Shown one piece after another: positions 5,873 to 7,648 of a stretch of DNA of 7,648 bases. Under the pieces are notes generated by a model. The model was given only the letters and a program-made list of their open reading frames with translations, searched no databases and was not told the origin of the DNA. Every line of letters begins with the position of its first letter. The first letter of the stretch is position 1. Source of the DNA: Thermoplasmata archaeon (GTDB lineage Archaea > Thermoplasmatota > Thermoplasmata > Thermoplasmatales > Thermoplasmataceae); the NCBI GenBank assembly GCA_021850745.1, contig JAJZKX010000077.1, positions 1 to 7,648 on the forward strand. The letters are read 5' to 3'. A program made the translations under genes and the position numbers.

Positions 5873-6354
5873 CGCGTGATTGTTGGAAACCCTATTATAG
5901 AGACATTACCAGTTTTGAGCCTTTTGGACCCTGGAACCAGTACTATTGAACTTGCAGAATCATTGCTCATAACTATGGCTCCATGCAAACTATCTGGACT
6001 TATAATGTTAAACGGCGGTATCAGATGTCTTAAACTGTTTAAATCAATAGTGCTAAACATTGGTTTACCATAATAACCGTGAAAGTGAATATGAAACACT
6101 CCGCAATGATGGTCCATTGCATATTGCATACTTTTCCTGATGGCATCACTGTTTATTGAGGCGCCAACTGATGAATCTTCCACATAGTTTTCGTCGTCAA
6201 CGGGCTCATAAGAAAATGCGAACGACATTAGATCATTTTCGGATGTTCTGGCATATAAGAAACCTACTCGTTCATATGCAATAGGATGGGAACGCAATAG
6301 ATCTGCCTTTATTGATTCGAACATCGTTCTCGTTATCCTTAAGAGCGGTTTCAA
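5866..6354 (-). CDS. JAB/MPN-type deubiquitinase-like metalloprotease
   Basis: The 162-residue product has the JAMM/JAB zinc site. Glu28 in YERVGFLY is the expected catalytic glutamate. HIHFHGYYGKPMFSTID (88-104) gives His90, His92, Ser101 and Asp104, the H-x-H-x(8)-S-x-x-D ligand set with one residue more than the common spacing of seven. Family members cleave after the C-terminal glycine of ubiquitin-like proteins, so it should mature the Ubl and remove it from targets. The start is TTG 6354, overlapping the E2 stop as TTGA. It is preferred to ATG 6324 because LLRIT (4-8) looks like the first strand of the domain. The frame ends at TGA 5868-5866 right where the E1 frame begins, offset by one base. 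Bacterial relatives often carry this domain fused to E1. Confidence 0.9.
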   Translation of the reverse strand: MKPLLRITRTMFESIKADLLRSHPIAYERVGFLYARTSENDLMSFAFSYEPVDDENYVEDSSVGASINSDAIRKSMQYAMDHHCGVFHIHFHGYYGKPMFSTIDLNSLRHLIPPFNIISPDSLHGAIVMSNDSASSIVLVPGSKRLKTGNVSIIGFPTITRR

Positions 6355-6692
6355 CTAAGGGCCCCCAAGAACATAGACAATATCTGAATCAACCTTAGGT
6401 CCCTATTATTCAATTGCCAAGAGAAGGCGTACCAGTTCTTACCAAACAAACTCACACTATAGTGCCAATTAAGTTGGTTTCTTGAATTTATTTTAGTAGA
6501 GAAAAGCAATCTGGCCTCATATCCAAGGTGCGAATCTGGACATAATAATGCATCACATTCTTTCGGTTCGCAACCTTCTGGCAATATCAGCTTTTTAAAT
6601 AGTATATACGGGTGACCCGCTTCTTCTATGTAATGAAGATCACTTTGAAATTGCCGAAGCTCTTCTATTTGGTCTTCAGGTAAGGGGACCAT
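6351..6692 (-). CDS. E2-like conjugating protein (resembles prokaryotic E2 family E)
   Basis: The frame is open from 6806, but its first 38 codons lie inside the Ubl gene and look like read-through. ATG 6692, 10 nt after the Ubl stop, gives 113 residues and starts where the domain starts, so it is preferred (GTG 6695 is adjacent). LPEDQIEELRQF begins the first helix. YILFKKLILPEG and CDALLCPDSHLGYE (46-59) match the strand-strand-P...GY core. LFGKNWYAFSWQLNNRDLR (82-100) aligns with the family's W..WSRH...W..D segment, here with SWQ in place of SRH. All three cysteines (41, 46, 51) lie before the place where an E2 transfer cysteine is expected. Ser91 is the only obvious nucleophile there. It would receive the Ubl from E1. 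The assignment rests on layout and gene context more than on strong identity. Confidence 0.75.
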   Translation of the reverse strand: MVPLPEDQIEELRQFQSDLHYIEEAGHPYILFKKLILPEGCEPKECDALLCPDSHLGYEARLLFSTKINSRNQLNWHYSVSLFGKNWYAFSWQLNNRDLRLIQILSMFLGALS

Positions 6693-6702
6693 CACAATTA
6701 TT

Positions 6703-6948
6703 TCACATAGCAGAGGATTTTCCAGTTCTTGGGTGGCTGACAAAGTGTTCTCCCCCTTTAATCTCAACTGAACCTGAATCTGGAAGTGGGCGAAGTTTAC
6801 CTTCAATCAATTCCTCCAGTTCATCTGCGGCGGGTATCTTGCCAATTTTCTTTATATTTGATACCAGTTCTGGTCCTCTATTGATGTCATATTTGACATT
6901 GTTCACGAAGATGGGGACTTCACTTTTTGAATGCTCATCATCAGGCAT
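6703..6948 (-). CDS. Ubiquitin-like protein, multiubiquitin type, single domain
   Basis: The frame is open from ATG 6996, but that codon is only 11 nt after the TATA box and would lie upstream of the predicted transcription start (about 6986). ATG 6948 has GGAG eight nt before it and is preferred, giving 81 residues. After a short acidic start comes one beta-grasp domain. VPIFVNNVKYDINRGPELVS (11-30) is the first hairpin and helix start, IGKIPAADELEELIEG (35-50) follows, and VEIKGGEHFVSHPRTG (61-76) is the last strand and tail, as in the multiubiquitin family. The C-terminus is RTGKSSAM, not a diglycine. Cutting after Gly76 would expose a single glycine. Most relatives carry several domains in tandem; this one has a single copy. 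It is the first gene of the operon and the presumed modifier. Confidence 0.8.
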   Translation of the reverse strand: MPDDEHSKSEVPIFVNNVKYDINRGPELVSNIKKIGKIPAADELEELIEGKLRPLPDSGSVEIKGGEHFVSHPRTGKSSAM

Positions 6949-7007
6949 AATTTTTACTCCTGGACAGATCTCAGCAATAATCTTTCCTAAAAACATTACT
7001 TGTTAAA

Positions 7008-7015
7008 GTATATAA
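7008..7015 (-). promoter_or_regulatory. TATA box of the Ubl operon
   Basis: TTATATAC (minus strand, 7015-7008), preceded by the purine-rich AACGA, is the best TATA box upstream of the operon. A transcription start about 25 bp downstream (near 6986) gives a leader of about 38 nt to ATG 6948. The segment 7016-7139 between this promoter and the insertion sequence contains no further gene or clear signal. Confidence 0.6.
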
Positions 7016-7154
7016 TCGTTATCATTCTGCTATTTCTAACCTGAATCCGAAGATTTAACTTAATCCACATTAATTTCTGACTTGGGAATTTCTGTTAAAA
7101 ATTCTCAACTAAATTACTATTATTTCCAGTTCATTGTATTGTGTAAACGCCAAC

Positions 7155-7191
7155 TGAAAACTGTCCAAAATCGGCAGATGAAATCTGTCCA
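7155..7191. repeat. Repeated terminal motif of the IS21 element
   Basis: TGAAAACTGTCCA (7155-7167) and TGAAATCTGTCCA (7179-7191) are direct copies with one mismatch, 24 bp apart. IS21-family elements typically carry such multiple transposase-binding repeats just inside their ends. This places the element boundary to the left of 7155. Confidence 0.7.
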
Positions 7192-7217
7192 CCCATATTT
7201 ATGATTTCCATTTTCTT

Positions 7218-7648
7218 TCACTTATCCCTGTATGGAGGAGGATCGCCCTTCCTCCGGTCCTTGAGCCTGTAAGACTCACCTTTGATGTTCAGCACTGTGC
7301 AGTGATGCAGTATCCTGTCCAGGATGGCTGAAGCCATAACCTGATCGCCCATGACCTCACCCCATTCAGAGAAAGACTTGTTTGAGGTGAATATAGTGGA
7401 GCATTTCTCATATCTGTACGAGACCAACTAGAAGAGGAGACTCGACTCTTCGCGGTTCAATGGGGGATAACCGATCTCATCCACTACCATGAGCGCATAC
7501 CTTGAATAACTGCGTAGAAGGATGTTAAGCCTGTCTCTCATGTATTCCTTCCTGAGAGACTGCACCAGTTTAACGGCAGATATATAATACGTTGAAATGT
7601 CAGACTGGAGTGCCCTCATTCCCAGTGCCACCGACAGATGTGTCTTCC
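7218..7648 (-). pseudogene. istB: istB transposition helper ATPase, interrupted by TAG
   Basis: The product is the AAA-type ATPase that assists IS21 transposase. The visible part starts inside the nucleotide-binding loop with GKTHLSVALG at the window edge. The Walker B segment LMVVDEIGYPPLNREESSLL and the highly conserved EKCSTIFTSNKSFSEWGEV, with VMASAILDRILHHC and ESYRLKDRR, follow before the stop. A TAG at 7430-7428 splits the frame: SSLLF-stop-LVSYRYE. Relatives normally have glutamine at this place (FFQLVS), so a single CAG-to-TAG change explains it, and the frame is otherwise intact. The 5' end lies outside the window. The element is therefore probably not mobile on its own unless the codon is suppressed or another copy acts in trans. 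Confidence 0.9.

Larger units (their letters stand above)
7140..7648 (-). mobile_element. IS21-type insertion sequence, istB end
   Basis: The element begins near 7140 with TGTGTAAACG, an IS21-like terminus, and continues past the window edge. It holds repeated terminal motifs and the istB gene. The istA transposase gene would lie beyond the right edge, upstream of istB. No target duplication can be tested because the other end is not in the window. Confidence 0.75.

Noticed and set aside
5831..6073. Plus-strand frame of 80 codons
   Set aside because: It is antisense to the JAB active-site region, where the minus-strand motif is clear.
6693..6806. N-terminal extension of the E2-like frame
   Set aside because: These 38 codons overlap the end of the Ubl gene. 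The E2 domain begins just after ATG 6692, so the extension is probably not translated.
6351..7015. Reading the first genes as an archaeal SAMP/Urm1 sulphur-carrier pathway
   Set aside because: SAMP-type modifiers end in diglycine and have no E2 or neighbouring E2-like gene. The domain layout here fits the multiubiquitin group better.
7428..7430. Pyrrolysine codon in istB
   Set aside because: Relatives have glutamine at this place and no pyl gene or PYLIS-like context is seen, so a nonsense mutation is simpler.
1..7648. tRNA or rRNA genes
   Set aside because: No cloverleaf with a T-loop motif (GTTCRANNC in proper spacing) or conserved rRNA segment was noticed on either strand by reading.

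Overview
The window looks archaeal, most likely from the Thermoplasmata. Several genes have an AT-rich TATA-like box whose centre lies about 25 bp before the start codon, the usual layout of a leaderless archaeal transcript (boxes at 522-529 for the start at 552, 2030-2023 for the start at 2004, 2103-2110 for the ATG at 2131). Genes inside operons instead have Shine-Dalgarno sequences. A DUF2250-type winged-helix protein and a GT-C-type membrane glycosyltransferase fit an archaeal host. The exact taxon is an inference.

Layout. 1-2004 looks like ordinary chromosome: the 5' part of a membrane glycosyltransferase (minus strand), a PhzF-family isomerase/epimerase (plus) and a DUF2250-like winged-helix regulator (minus). 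2005-2526 has no intact gene. It holds a leaderless-type promoter in front of a mini-ORF with a stop at codon 3, a strong inverted repeat, traces of a decayed gene, and an operator-like dyad around the next TATA box. 2557-4573 is a two-gene plus-strand operon: a winged-helix protein followed by a 484-residue protein I do not recognise. 4664-4816 encodes a 50-residue two-helix membrane peptide.

The main find is a minus-strand operon running from about 7015 down to 4868. In transcription order it encodes a ubiquitin-like protein of the multiubiquitin type (81 aa), an E2-like protein resembling prokaryotic E2 family E (113 aa), a JAB/MPN-type deubiquitinase-like metalloprotease (162 aa), an E1/ThiF-like adenylyltransferase (at least 259 codons) and a 53-aa orphan protein. 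Together these could make a complete ubiquitin-like conjugation and removal pathway: the JAB protein trims the Ubl tail and reverses conjugation, E1 adenylates the Ubl, and E2 passes it to a target. Neither E1 nor E2 has a cysteine where the transfer cysteine is normally found. The E1 also has no ATG, GTG or TTG codon ahead of its conserved N-terminus; it is either read from a near-cognate start behind a good Shine-Dalgarno sequence or was once fused to the JAB protein.

The right end (about 7140-7648) is the end of an IS21-type insertion sequence. Its istB gene carries an in-frame TAG where relatives usually have glutamine, so the copy is probably dead. The stretch from about 2005 to 7139 reads as more AT-rich than either flank, which fits an acquired accessory or defence-type island next to a mobile element.
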